Assembly: GCA_013398955.1 (NCBI GenBank)
Contig: VWPU01006293.1
Span: 62,001 to 126,000 of the forward strand
Direction: 5' to 3'
DNA length: 64,000 nt
DNA from: Callaeas wilsoni
Taxonomy: Eukaryota; Chordata; Aves; Passeriformes; Callaeidae
Below are positions 11,201 through 26,039 of this stretch, piece after piece; position 1 is the first letter of the stretch, and each line of letters starts with the position of its first letter. The notes beneath the pieces are model-generated. The model did not search any database and was not told the origin of the DNA. It was given only the letters and a program-made list of their open reading frames with translations. A program made the translations under genes and the position numbers.

Positions 11201-14200
11201 CTCGTGTCTTGAAAGCCAATGATATGACACAGAGCCTATATTTGCACTGTCCTACAGTGGTGCTCAGTAGCTAACTACAACAGCAAGCAAAAGTATTTTT
11301 TAGGCTGTGAATGTTATTTCATCTGTGTACACTGATACTGGATTTGTTTTCCTCAAAGCTGAAAACAACAAAACACTAGAAGTGGTAACAGCTCCAGCCT
11401 TTTTTTTCTCTCTCCAACTGAGAGTACAGAATCCCAGAATATTGATGTAGTTCTCCATCAAAAAGTTGGGCAACGCATTCCTGTTTCCAATATCATAACT
11501 GAGTGACACAGAGCAGAAAAATTCTTGCAGAGGGAATATAGCACAAATCTAGTTTCCTAGACAGTAGGAATTCACAAAAATAATCAAGATTGCAAACATT
11601 TATTTTGATGGCAACTTCATGCTTTAATTCTCAACATTACCAGTGATAATATGAAAGAGATGAGCATCTGAATTACTCTCTTAATGTGAAACAATAATCA
11701 TCTTGTTTGGACAAACTCTCACAGCTTCTTAGTAAGACGCTTCAGTGTATCAGAAAAAGCAGAAATATACCTCTGTTTCCTCTTTCAACCATGAGTCTAA
11801 TTACATTGCATTTTCCTCATGAGAAATATACATGGCTAAAGCAATGCATAGGACATTTATGTTCCACTGTGTTTTTCTTTATATTTGGACAATGGAAACC
11901 GGGTGAATTAGTCCCACACTATTTTTTCAGATTGGGGTCAAGATGTAGAAGGCAATTGCACAGCCGTTGCAGTGCACCCCTTTGAACATTTGTATTGCTA
12001 ACAATCTGTATGACAAAGCCTGAATGTTAGTAAGAGGGGTATCTATCCAAGACTCTCAATCCTCAAAGAACGTGCAAACAGGTAAACAACTTTACATTAA
12101 TGTAGCAGGAATCATCATGAGTAATCAGCTGTCTTCATTGTTAAACCACAACATCAGCATGTAGCATGTTTCATATGGATTTTATGGTTTCACCACACAG
12201 AAATACAGTCATTTTCAAAGGTTTCTGCTATCCTAGTCAAAATAGGATATTATGATTGATTATATGACATCTTTCACTGAGGGAGTTCTAGTTGTATTTA
12301 TGTTAACTTAGCATTTCACCTGCTTTTCGTCTTTATTTAAAGGTTCTCTGTGTAGAAACTCTTCTTGTTTTGTTAGGGCTTTTTTTATAACTAATTTGGT
12401 GAAAATATTTATCCCTTTCCTTTTCCCATCCAGAACAGTTCAGTAGTTCAAAATCTCCTTGCCTTTTTTTCTCTAAGTTTACTTCAGCAAATCTAGGAAA
12501 GAAAGTTGTGCTTGTAACTTTAAAAAATGTGCCAGTTGGTAAGGGACAGAAAGTCCATTTCAAAAGCAGCTTCCCTTTCTGGCCTATATTTACTCTCAAT
12601 AATTCACATTTTCCCCACTCTGGTGCCTTTGTCCTCTGTTGTGTTTGCTAATTGCTGGCCAATGGCTATGCCTTCAATTTTCAGGAGGGCTTTTAATCTG
12701 ACATGACTAATGCATATTAAAAAAGCAAGCGAAAAGCTGAAACACAACACCATAAGGCAAGCTATGTGAAGTCAAGCATGGTCTGAGCTGCTAACCCTGA
12801 CAAGTTTATCTTTTGGTACAAGTCTGTTTCTTTGCTGAAGCAAGCAAGGGGGGGACTGTTTTTCATTCTGTTATAAAGCTGCTAGAGCTGAGAAAAGTAA
12901 GAATTTCTTCTCCATTAGGTATTACAAAATTGGAAGAGAATGATATTGCATGTTGTCCCAAAATGTCTTCAGAAGTTTCAACACTTCTTTGGAAAGGGAA
13001 AATTCATACCAGATTTCATTTCGAAATGAGATTTCATTTCAGATATTTCAAATCAAACTCCCAACAACAGAAGTAACCACAGCTCTTAAGTTCCACTCTA
13101 CCGAACCTAGCAAAGCTGAAAACCCTTCTGGACTTCTGATTTCTAGGGCAACATGCAGGATAGGAGCTTCCAGGAGTGCCAACCCATTAAATCTTAGGTC
13201 ACAAACCTGAGGATGCATTATAGGTATATGTCAAACATACAGCTGAGCAAACCGGCAAACCTCTGATAGAAATTTGTCTGGCAGCCAATCTTGGCAGCTC
13301 TCCTTGCAGGAAGTGTTCTCGGTCTGACCCCAGATTCCCAGGTTACTATTTTCGTGTGAGCTGATTTCATGCTATTTAGTTCACATTTTTAAACAGAAAA
13401 AGAAGATCCATTTGGACATTTCTGAGCAGTTCCAGTAAAATTTGTTACATTATATCAGGCATTATTCCCATTATTATCTCAGATTCCTCTGGATTTGTTT
13501 TGGGTGAATTCATTTTCATTGTAGGCAACCTATTATATCCTGTTACCTGTCACATCCTTTAGCTCACAATTCTTACTGAGCTTGAGTTCTGAGTCACATC
13601 CTTCATATTGCAGCCACTTGCTTGATCTTTCCCAGCCAATGGTCTTTCTCCTCACTAATCATCCAAACTAATTCTGCTGCTTCAGAAGTACTAACCCCTC
13701 TTCCTGTTGTGAAAAAGTTTTTATATTTTCTAAGAAAGGAAGATTCAGATACAGTGAATTTGGTTTGTTCGACCAGCTAGTTTTACACACACGTTTTTCA
13801 AGCAGTGCTAAAAATATTAAGAGATGCCTAATTAATAAAGATGTAGCTGAAGCTGCCTACTGTGCACTGTGCTATGTAGGACCATGCTCTGAACCGACTA
13901 GCATTAATAAAAGGCTGAGGTCCTCTTGGGATTCTGAAAGAGTGTTTCTGGTTATCCACAGGTTGTCAGTGACTGACAATGGTGTGTCCTGTTTCTCCAC
14001 GCTCATGCAGGTTTTCTAGAAATCCTCACCTTATATCAGCAATCATAGTGCATTTGAGTTAAATTTTCCAACACACCTCAACACATGTGAAATAGCAGAC
14101 ATGGACTGCTGTCAGGTTTGCAGCTTTTTCATATGATGCATATTTTGAGCTCAAAATTTGACCTTATTCTTATTTAAACTCCTTTTAACTCTGAAATACA

Positions 14201-17200
14201 TTGAAGGCCTTTTGTGCATACCTATTATTTGTCAAAAATAACTTCCAAAATGCAGTAAGATTTGCTTAAACATATGCTTCATCAGAGGGTGCACCACATA
14301 TATCAGTTCTGTTTTCTGAAAATATTAACTTGAGATATTTTCAAGACTATGTGTTATTCTAGAGACTGTATTTTGAAGAAATGTGTCAGCCTTCACTCTC
14401 TGTGAAAAAAGCTGGCTGGCCATATGTATTCATAACACATATACAAAGCTCAAACACCTGCAACTCAGATACTTAAGGTTTTTCAATAATTCTTTAGTGA
14501 TTCCACAGGGTAAAGCTGAGCTACATTGAGTCTAACTTCCATATGCTGTTTGACAATACTGCTTCAAGAAAAACTCTTCTCACATGTCTTAGATCAACAC
14601 AGAGAAGCAGCTCCACAAGAATCTATAAGATCAGAAGAATAATTTGGTGTCACCTTTAGAGCTGTCAAGCACAAAGGATGACGGAAATAGATACAGCTCT
14701 GTTCCAGTACATTATGGCTACCATATGTGACTTAGGAAGCATATCATAATACCTCATGACAGTGTCTACTGAAGCACAAGCAACAGGAACCTTTCCCACC
14801 AATACGTTATTACAACTCATTAACTGATTGCTCAGCTGCAACTGCAATCATTGGACGTTCTCACTCCATGAATAATCAAACTCTTGCCTATAAAATTACA
14901 GATATTAATTTAAATGAATCTATAGTTTATTTAGTGTTGGTGCTGGTTTTAATGCCGTTATCTAATAATATGATTTCAAATACAGGATATAGATGATGAG
15001 TTAACTACATGTGGCAAGGTCTATTGACAGGTCACAGCCAGGGTGAAAGGTTTTGGGGTTACAGGCTGGAGAGACAAAGGTCAGTCAGCAAAGGGCATGG
15101 TCACATGCAGCTCATTAGCCTCCTAGGAAGCAGCCTGCAGCAGTAGCAAAGGAGAAAAAGGGAAAGGGAGTTCCTAGTGAAATCCAAAGGGTAAGGTTTG
15201 ATCTTAAACTGTAATGAAGGGTTTCTACAGATTTTATTTTTCTAATTGTTTCATACGATTCCTAAATTAAAAATATGTTTAATCAGTATTCCTATCTTGC
15301 TGTGGCTTTCTAAAAACTTAGTGGCAAAAATCACCCAGAATTATTTTTCCATATGGATAGGAAAATACATGGGATGTTACAGGTCTCAGATCATTACTCT
15401 GAAATTTTAGATTCCCCAAACTGCATATTTACTGTTATGATTAAAAAAGAGAGAGGAGGTATTATATAGCAATCATATCTTCAAGACTTGTTTGTTAGAG
15501 AGGAGATTCTGCAGCTTTTCAAAGAAGCGGACTTTATTTTCACCAAAGACCAAAGGTGTTAGTGGATTGCAACTAGATTTGTCTTGTAGGCTGAGTTCTG
15601 GGGGTGACTTCTTCAGAGGAGAACAGATTCAGACGTTTCCTAAGAAGAGCAGATGAAGGAACTTGCAGAGATTGTAATGCCTTGAGAGAATCTGATTAAT
15701 TAGCAGCAACTTGCTTTTAGTGTAGCACAGACCTGTAGCAAGTCACATCATGCTGTCATTGAAAGCAGGAGTCTGGTAAAAGCTATAGCATGATGGTTGT
15801 AATACATCCAGCATCTTGGCAGCCTGCTTGAGCTACCTCTGTACACGGCTGGAGGGTAGGCATGCTTGTTGTTCAGCCATGACATGCCACCAAGTAAATT
15901 ACAAGGGAACACTCCGATAAATGCCGGAGTTTGGCATCTACCAGAAGCATAGCATGAAGTGCGCTGTAAGAACCGGAAGATAAAAGAAAAGGAGCTGTCT
16001 TCATAAAAGTCTATGTCTTGTCTTGGCATGGGATTAAAAAAGGTACACAGAGTACAGAGGTGTGTATTGGAAATTGATCCCAGCCATGTTGGTACAGACA
16101 CAGCTGTAGAAAATATCTGCAACTATACCTGTAAAATAGATGAAAATTTTGTTGGGAATACGATTTTATTGCAATTCTGCCTGGAATTAGTGTGCAAGCT
16201 TATGAAAGAAAAAACACCTCACATATACAGTCTGCACCCCCTTCACAAATACAGGTCCTTCTTACTCACTCCGTTTGAAACTCAGGCTGTTTTTCTGGCT
16301 TTAAACCTGTTGCTAAGCAAAGACTTGAGCAAAAACTTCAGTGGCCATTTCAAGCCATTTGCCCATGCTTCTGTAGAAACATGAAACAAGATCAGAGCCT
16401 ATTTACAAACCAAATTGGGGGACATATATGAAAGATAGAAAGTAAGAACCAAAAGATTCTGTTATCTTGCTCGGAGACAAGGAAAGGCTGTGAAATATCT
16501 GGAGTCTGGTTTAGAGCCCTCAGGCTGTAGCACAGAAAATACAGTTTTCTGTCTGCAAACTGTGATCCTGGACAGAAGAGTAGTACAGCAAGATTCACAT
16601 AGTTCATGTGAAACCAAAAATGATAGACAAATCTTAGACAGGCAAGCAAACCTGATCTCCATGCTTGACTTCAAAGGCATTAAGGGCTTCTTATTTAAAG
16701 ATCAGACTATTCAGGAAAGTAATTGCTCACCTTTAATAACAAACTGAGAGAGATACATGCAATCCTACAGGAATCTTTCAAGGAACAAGAACAGCTGAAG
16801 AAAAGGATAAAGGAATAACTCTGGTTGGTATGGAACAAGAGCAAAGGTAAGCAGGCGAAGAAGAAAGCAGCACAAAATAAAGAAAGAAGGATGGAGACGT
16901 GGTGATCCACAGTGTTTGGAGGAAAAAATCACCTTGCCCTGTGGCACAGGAAAAAAGGAGCAGCATCTGCAGTGTCTGTCAGCCTTAACTGCCATATTTA
17001 TGATTATAACACCTGATCAGCAAACCATTTGATTGCAGGTGGATTGGGAAACCAGCTGCCGTTACTGCTGAGATAAGCAGCAGTACTCATGTGGCAGCAT
17101 GCGACTTGAGTATTGGCGAGGTGTGTTCTGAGGCCAGTGGGCAACTGCTAGCTGTTGATAGGAAACCCACAAAATGAGAAGTGTTGCTGCAGATACCATC

Positions 17201-18529
17201 ATAGCTGGCACACAGGGAGTTTCCTTCTGTGCTGAGCAGTAGTGCAGTGTGAATGCCGATCACAACAGAACACCAAAACATCTAGGGGAGTATTGCTTTA
17301 GGTTCTGAGTAGTATTCTGCCAAATAGAAAACAAAATTTTTGAGGGAATGATTCAATCCAGAATTGCCTTAGCTTTAGTGGATACACCTGAGGCTGGTTC
17401 CAGCTGCAGTTCCAGCTCTGTAGAGGTTCTCGTCTTACACATCCAAGCCCCTGATGAAGGCACTTTTTGTAATTTTTATTCTTGAATTACATGAAGACTG
17501 ATTCCTGTGCTTCTAAGTCCCATTTCAAACTGTCTGCCTAACTACACTGCATGCAATTAGCATTATCACCTCAACAGCAGCAGGGAAAATTCCACATCAG
17601 GCAAGGTACTGACTTTAACATGTCACTGAACTGAGCATGGAAGACAGTTGCTAGTTCAGGACAGAAGCACTGACAGTGCAATGGCAAATGGCTTTTACAC
17701 TGTTTTGCAAGTGCCACTGAGTACACTGTCAGCTTGGAAACTCTTATCCTAGAGGAGGTATCTGCTCAGTTACATGGATTTCACTTGGAGGACAGAAGTA
17801 ACTGACATCCAGTACTAGGTTCACATTTGTCCACAAACAGGATGTCACGGGATAATAATGCACATGCTACCGGCACTTATCACAAGTGTCTGCTGATGGT
17901 GGAGAAATAGTAATATCTCTTTCTCATTCAGTTATTTTTTTGTTTTGAGGAGGTGGGCAGAAGGAGAAGAGAGCAGGACAGAGTAGCTTATGATTTAGAT
18001 GAAAGTTCATTATTAGGGCATGGTTTTTACTTCCTGAATTGCATCCTGAGTTGGTTACTGGAATCAACAGCATAGAAGAGATTGGAGAACTTGGGTCATT
18101 CTTCAAATGAAGCAACTTTATTGTACTTGCAATTTTGCTGGCACAATTCCTCCATTTTGTCAGCTAAGTCCCTTACTGTGGACTGTGTAAAAAAGAAAAG
18201 CATTAGAAAAAAATATGACTCTTCATGCATTAATGGGAGGTGACTGAGGGGGAAAGAAATTTTTAGGAATGTTAATAATTTATATGTGACATGAAGTGAG
18301 GAAGAACACTTTGTATTCCATCCATTTCTGCCTGAAAAAGCCTCAAGTTGTCATCCTGCTCCCTGCTAAAATAAATGCTAAGCATTACTAATGACCAATG
18401 AACTTCATTTCATTGCTCAGAGTACTTGTGAAATCCAGTTTTTGGATGCATTGAGAAGTGAAGCTTTATTTCTTTCCCAGAAAAAATTCCAAAGGTTTTC
18501 ACCAAAAGAAGACTCAAAATCCTACTGTT

Positions 18530-18680
18530 ACTACAATGAAAACAAAGCTAAGGAATTTAAGTAGCTGATTAATTGTATTAATAAGTAACCAAGAGATTAT
18601 AACACTATGACTGGCCGATGTGATGCATCAGTCATGCTGTTTCTGCAATTTTGCATTAAGAATGACACAGCAGACAAGGA
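18530..18680. promoter_or_regulatory. Candidate regulatory element: homeodomain motifs and TGATGCATCA palindrome
   Basis: The segment contains GATTAATTGTATTAATAAG near 18564-18586 and a perfect 10-bp palindrome TGATGCATCA at 18621-18630, closely followed by GTCATGC. The density of TAAT cores and bZIP/POU-like sites is what draws attention. Conservation cannot be judged from one sequence, so this is a candidate only. Confidence 0.2.
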
Positions 18681-19279
18681 ATGGTAAAAAGGTGACACTA
18701 CTGAGTTACTAAAGGCTTATTAACCTTTTTAACAAAAATAAAAATGAGTGAAATATTTGGAAGAAGGAATAGAAAAATCAGTACTGGTGTAGAAGTGTGA
18801 TAAGCAAATTGTATTTTGATGCCGGCCTTATTTTATCATTGAAGCTCAATTCAAAATGTCATAGCATTAAAAAAAAAAAAAATTTGGAAGTTTCAAGTAT
18901 AATTTCTTATAGCTACCTTTCAAAAATTTCTTCTCGTTGGGAAATTATAGTAGTCAAAATACCTCTTTAATGAGAGACAGTGAGAAAAGCAGGTAAAAAC
19001 AACCTGAATAAAAGACTTTAAACTAGATCCTCTTTTGGCAATTGTATCTCTGGGCTTTGAAAACTTAAGATCTTCTTCTTTTTTAGGCAATGAACATCTT
19101 TGGCTGATGGTTCTACTGAAAGATCCAAAAGTGTTTAATTTGAGTGTTAAAAAAATTAAAAGTACTTCAGCTCAAGCCACTTACAGTTACAGCTCAAAAT
19201 ACCCAAGAACGCAGAGAGACTAACGTCCGCGCTAGGGTAAATGTGGTACTTACAAAGAAACTAGCTAAGGGCTCTGTAC

Positions 19280-19450
19280 CTGGACTTCACGTTGCTTAAT
19301 TAGCATTGCCTCTGTCCAAGGAGAGAGTAATTGATGAGGATTTGCCTTGTGTTAACAAAGTAATTAATAAGTCATGCTGCAAGATGGATGCAATTATGTC
19401 CACGCAGTTTTAAAAGGGTGTCGCTTTTGATTTCAATCAGGAGAAAGAAG
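19280..19450. promoter_or_regulatory. Candidate conserved enhancer: clustered TAAT-type sites
   Basis: Within about 150 nt there are TAATTAG (19297-19303), GTAATTGATGAGG (from 19327), GTTAACAAAGTAATTAAT (about 19351-19368) and GCAATTATG (from 19390). These are homeodomain/HNF1-type cores in sequence without repeat character. The pattern resembles conserved non-coding elements of vertebrate gene deserts. No reading-frame or splice signal explains it. This is inference from motif density only. Confidence 0.28.
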
Positions 19451-22400
19451 ATGTGCAAATACTGAAGTCAGTTGTTCTAAGGGTGAAGGCGTAATAATCT
19501 ACTTAGCATAGGCTTTGTGCCTTAGCTACATATGCAAAGTCTGCTGCAACTCCCAGTTTAGACAACTTAGGCCCAGATGCCCAGAGCTGGAAGTACTTCA
19601 CACTCTTAGAGGTGATGAGAACTTACATAAGTATGTGCAATCCATGTTTTTTGTCAAGATGCATAACCAGATTCATCCACTTAGCCATGTAGGTCCTGCA
19701 GATTCAATCCCCAAGTTTTTCATGGTGACTAAATTTGATGTAGCTGTTCTTTAATTATCTATGGATATGCAGGAAGATCAAGCTAATTTTGGACATTACC
19801 TCATAACTGACTAAGCCAGGGACTCAGGCCATTCATTGTTACTCATTCGTTTGGGAAAGTTAAATACAATACAAAGTGTGCTAGATGGTGTCTTTTTGTA
19901 TGCTCGCCAACAGCAATGACTCTCAAACAGCCAATGACTTCAGTGGGTGGGGAGCGCACCTTGAATCGCCATTTTCCAGTTCTGATTTCCTCAGTTGGAT
20001 TTATGAGCTTTACCTAGAAATGAGAACTCAGGTTCTCATTGACAACTCTTTTTTTCCACATAATGGAGATCATATATTTTCTATTCATCCTTCAGATTAA
20101 TTTGCAAAGGGAGGAAAAATGTATTACAATCTGCAGATAATGAGAGCTGTCTTGCCTTTTACAAACAGGATTCCAGCCACTGGATGAATCCATAACTACA
20201 AAGAGATATTTGCTGTGGAACATCTTAACTGTTCTGGGAGCAATTACTTCTGATAGCTGATGCCATATAGGACAACTACACTGATACAAAAATCATTGCG
20301 TTTGGGAGGCCAAGGTACCAACAAGACAAACAGGCTTAGTATTGCCAAGGGAACATCTTGCCTTCTGCATCAATTTGCTCTTCTGTTAGTGATATCAGTA
20401 AGAGCTCAGTGACAGAAGACCTTTCAAAAGCCTAGGGAGACTGACTTTCAAAAGTTATTTCAGCTAAAGTAGAAATCAATTTATTAAATGAAGTGAAAGG
20501 ACTTCTTTTGGAACTTGCTGTTCACTGATGCAAAGGTTTCCGAGTAGTCTGATAGAGAAAAAAAAAGAGATAAGTTAAATAGGAGGTCACATTTTTACCT
20601 TCTGGCTTTTAGGGTATATAAGACAAAAATGATTCCTAGTATAGTGGCATAAGATGTGAAACTTCCTCACTGACTTATGTTGTGTCAAAACATGCTAATT
20701 CAACTAAAGCAAGGTATTTTATTTGGACTTCATTGTGCTTTTTCAGTTTTCTACTGTAACAATTGGATTTTGTACTAAGCATTTAGTATTTACTATTTTC
20801 TATTTATGAAAAAAAATCCAAATTATAATAAAGCATTGTGACAACATCAAAATTAGCACAGTAATAGAAGCAATCCTGTGGGGTTTAAGACTTCATTCCA
20901 CAAGAAATTTAATGTGTTTTATCTTATTTCACTTCACAGTCTGATTCCCACCTCTCTTGATGAGCTGTGCTTCTGGCCTCTGGCCATCATTTTTTCACTG
21001 GGGATGTTTCCAAACTCACTTGGAGTCAGCACTTAAAAAGCCATCTTCTAGTTGGTTGCTTAGTACATCTTGTTTTGTCATGTGTTTCTGTAGTGAATTA
21101 AACTCTGTAAACCTACAGTTACCCTGTCGCAAAAAGGAAGAGGCAAAAGTCCATTTTGGTTTAAAACTGTAAATCTTCATTAATGGTTTTTTTTGTGCCA
21201 GTAAATCATTGGCATTTTCCAAACAAACTTTTTAAATAAGAGCAGCTTAATTTATAAGTAGTATTTATAGCATCTATCGAAACTATTGAAGTCACTTTCT
21301 TCCATCTGACAAGCGCAACTTTCAATGTGTTCTGAAAACTGAACATATTTTGTAGCAGCCTTCTCCTACAGACTGAAAATGGAAACTCCTGATAATGGGA
21401 TCAAAGCCAAATGAAAAAAAAAACTAAACAGAGAAGCATCTACTTAAGAAGCAGTAGTAAATCTGAGGCAGAATTACAGCCAGCACTGGACTGAGATGTA
21501 CAGTGCTCTGCAGTGGGAGCTGAGATTTAGTGTCCTTCCATTGTGTCTGAAAAGCATCCTTACCTTTGAAGATGGGGTAAGGTGTGTTGAAATGCAGATT
21601 AGAGCCAACATCTACTCCTTATAAAGATCCAGCTCTCTATGCACAAATCCTGAGTGAACATTCATGGGATTTACATTCTTCTCTATGCTCTGAAATTTGC
21701 CTGGCCTGCAACCTACGCAGTGGGGCACATGCACAGTTCATTAGTCTCCCAGGTCCAGAGGCTTCGTTCTGCCATATCTATTGCCCTGCAACAGCATCAC
21801 GAAGATCTGATACAACAGAAACTATAAATATATTTAGAAAATCAAATCGAATATACCGAACATTTGACATTTCTGACTTAAGCAAAATGCAACCAAACAA
21901 AAAAAACAGCCTTGGCATAAACTTGGTACCAAAAAAGAGTCTTCTGTGAGAGGAAGAGAGGCTCTCTTTGCCCAACATTAGTGCATTAAAAACATCTGTT
22001 TATCACTCAGTGATTATTGTATCTGCAATTTTACCTCTCTTTTTTTTATTCATTTCCAAACCCATAAACTGACTTATGAGACTGAAGTAGCTGTGGGATA
22101 CCAATTAGAAGATGAGGTATATAGCACTCCCTAAACGACAGTTGTTATTCCTTGGTTGAAAGATCTGCATAGATTTAATTGTACATGCTTGATTGGGATC
22201 GGATAAGTGGATAAGTGGTTTATTTTACTTCTCTTTTACTGATAAACTCTTAAAACTGGATGTAGGGCAGGGAAAGTTACATACGACTTCCTGCCTGAAA
22301 GTCGTAAAATTCTTTGCAGAAGTTGAAGTATACTGTAGGAATTTTCTTGCTTACATGGCTCTAGGAGCATCTGCCAGTGGGATTCCAAGTGGTGTTTGCT

Positions 22401-25400
22401 AAAATGCAGACCAATGCATGCTGTGAACAGAGAAAGTGTTTTACACATGTATACCAGTGGGTGGATGAACTGTTTAAAGTCAACAAGAAATAAGAAAGGG
22501 TATATATCTGTGCATGCCTACAGTTAATGTTCACAAATACCCTTCTAAGTGTTTCAGATGAGAGTACTTTAATTTATTTATAAACCTCATGTACTTGGAA
22601 TTTTATTAGTCTGCATTCCAGTCCCAGGAACAAGTTCCAAAGAGCTCCAGGAGTACAGAAAAACATGAAGGAGACTGCTGTTTTGGACAGACTATAGAGG
22701 CTATGAAGTCATGCCACTGAAAGTGTGGTGTTACCCTCTGAAAGGGGATACGGTGTCAAGTACAGGAGAGAACTGTTCGCTTTGCAGTTAGAGGCACAAT
22801 GCGGAAAAACGTATATGAGAGGAAAGGACCAAGCAGTTGTAAAAACTAGGGTTTGAATAAGAGAGATACGAGTCACAAAAGCCAGGTAGTAAAAGTGAGT
22901 TCTAAAAACATGAAGTGGCATCTGTGGCCACTTGTTATATGGAATGAGCCCAATTTCAGTTAAGAACCTAAACATTCTGGCCGTTGCCTCTCTTACCTGC
23001 ATGCAGAAATCCACCTAACATTCAAGGACAAAACATGTCACTTTTCTTGTATCTTCAAGACATATTGGAAATATAAAAATTTTTTTAAAAAATCAACAAT
23101 CTCTCTTCAGCCATATTTCCATGCTTGAGTTTTTCTTTGAGACAACTGTAAAATTTCCATACCTGCATTTATTTCTCAATATACAGTCAAAAGAGTACAA
23201 TGGTAGAATTCCTTATCCAACAAAGAAAAAATAACTATTACTCTTTTTGCTTAGCTCAAATTCTCAGGCCAAAGCATTATTTTCTTTATCATATTTGAAG
23301 AGCAGGGATGTTTAAAAGAATAATCAATAAACCCATACCTACCATTCTTCTGGAGCTACTTATCTCAAAATGTCATTCTTCCTTATCTAACTACAAATGT
23401 TTCATTCTGAAACTCTCCTTAAGCCATTAATAACCACCTGTGAGTCAAAGAACTTGAGTTCAAGAAATCTGGATGGTTAGCTATTGATCAAGGATACCTG
23501 TCATTTCAAGAAGTCTCTGTAAGAAATCTGGCACTCAGTATGTGGAAAGGCTATTGAAATGCGATGGAGACTTCAGCGGCCCAATAACCACTATACGGAG
23601 CAACAGCACTAGAAAGAAGAGGAGTAGACTTTGCTTTTTAAGATAATGTCTGCCCGCAGAATGCTGCCTGTTTTTTGTTTATCACATGTATTAAGCATCC
23701 AGAAAATTTGGCAGGATTTATGATAACTTCTCTTGGCATTTGGTGACTTTGAAGTTAAATCACATTAGTTTGTTGTCCATTCTGAATAGCTGTCAGTTCT
23801 TGGGTACAGTTCCATCTTTTGTAGTTACTTGACAGGAGGATGCCTATAATTCACAAGTAAAATGTACACTAAATAAAGCGAAATAAGTTGCCCATCTTGG
23901 AAATGTTACAGTTGGCACAGAATTCAGGTCTGCTGCACAGTTCCATATTATTAATAAAAACTGGCCATGAATTTATGCAGATGCAAACATATTGAATATC
24001 AATTCATCAGACACCTATTACTGGCAAGGGAGTACAAATCCTGAACTCGGATTTGCACTGAGGAAAGAAGTGCATCTCCACATCAACGAATTAACTTGTT
24101 GGCAATAGAGTGACATTGATCCAAGAAGAGACAGAGACCATTTTCTTTCCTGCATTTTACTTTTTGATCAATGAATTTCTGACAGAAAATGAGATAGTAC
24201 TTTAATTTTATATTTTTGCTTTTTCATCAAAGAAAACTGTAGGATCACAGGGAAGTTGCCTCCAACAATATAATCAATGAAAAAGAAGTGGTCCAGTAGT
24301 CCAGTATTTTGCTTCAAAGTAGTAGAAACGTGATTTCGTTGCTCATGACAGATGTTTGTCTTTCATGTTCAATAAAATATGTGGTGGGTCTCAAGGGAGA
24401 ATAGCAGAAAGAAATGCTCTTCTCAGGTGCTGTCTGAGAACTGAATTACATGATGAACTTCACTACAGATTCCTGTCTTTGGAGATAACTATGTAGTACA
24501 ACATGAATCTCATGCTAATCAATTAACACTAATTGTCCTGTCATGCTTCTTTGGTCCATTCCCTTCCCATTCAAAATTATTCACTACTGAAGATGCGACC
24601 CAATTTCTCCATTTCTTTGCATTTGTCTTAGAAAAGTTTATGTCATATTCACCCTACAAATGGCTGCAGAAATTAACAGAGAAAAAACAATTGAAGTTCA
24701 AAGGGGAAGAAGTCACAGGGTCCTTTTTTCTGAATCTATTTGTGGAGAGAAGAGGAAGGAAATATTAGTTTTATGTAGCTATTGCTACACCCAGCTTGAC
24801 ATCTTGCTTTGTTTTTGGTGTGTTACTACCTCTAGGAAAACTTCACTCACTCTTCACTATTTCAGGTCTTCTGGTGCTTCTCCTGGACTCATAAGATGTA
24901 GATTTCCTACAGTGTCTTCTGCACCTTACGTGGTTTAAGTGCTGTAAGTTCATCATTATGCAAAAAAAAAAAGCACCATGACTTCTGAAAGCCTTTTGAA
25001 GCCTTCTTAAGTTAGCTGTGCACATTCAAAGATCTCAAACCAGCTAAAAACTCTTGCCTTCAGTCAGAAAGCTAATACTCATCTGAGCTGTGCTTCCTAC
25101 AGAATCCAAACAAAAGTTGCACTCGATTCTTCTTCTTCATGAGCAATTATATAAGTCCTTGATTTTTTTATACATCCGAAAGCCCACAAACATGTTTATG
25201 GCTTGCTATCTGAAATGCAGTACTGTAACAGTCAAATAGCTCATCACACACAACAAGGTTTACCTCCAATAGTAAAACCAAGCATACCATGATAAGGCCC
25301 CCTTGTCATATGACCAGACCAACAGAGAACTTGCTAAGCTGTCTGTTTTTTGGAAATACAATACTTTCATGAACTTTATTTCACCTGTGTTAACATTATT

Positions 25401-26039
25401 GACATCAAATAGGTGATAAATGAGCTAATAAGGCACAATTAACTGAGTTCCTTAAAAAATACCAAGAATACTGAAGCAAAGCTAACAATAAATATCTACA
25501 AAAGCTTAAAATTATATTTTCTGCCTCCCTTTTCTTCAGAAAGAGGGCATGGAAAGGATTGTGTTTAAACAAGGAAAAGTTTTGTGATGTTTTCCTTTGA
25601 AATATAAATACTATTTAAATCCTTCAGACAAAAGGTAATTTATTGCATATTGCACATTTAAAATGATACTGTTTGGAGAACTGATCCTACTCTCAGTAAG
25701 AGCGAAACCTCGCTACTTCCCTAGCATTCAGTGAAGCAGTAATAAAACTTCCAATGTGATATATGATGCATGTCCAGCTATCACATTTGTGTTAGCACAT
25801 CTATACATAGCATACTATTAGCAGTTTAACACTGTTTCACATTACTGTGAGTTTCAATGAAGCTGTTTATTTTCAGTCTGTGACTAAATAATTGGTTTAG
25901 AAGCCAATGGAATCAGCTTAGATTTGATGAAACCCTGGCCCAAAATTTCTTAGTCTCAGCTATTCTGGTAGAAAATCTTTTCTCACAAATAAACAGACTG
26001 AAAAAACCCCCCTTTCACGTGGCTAAATTTAATCAGAAG

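Noticed and set aside
13017..13028. 12-bp palindrome CATTTCGAAATG
   Set aside because: A palindrome of this size is expected several times in 64 kb and is embedded in locally repetitive ATTTCATTTC sequence.
15748..16384. Opposed frames of 124 and 123 codons
   Set aside because: No domain, no splice-bounded structure and no pseudogene resemblance that I can see. A few frames of this length are expected in 64 kb.
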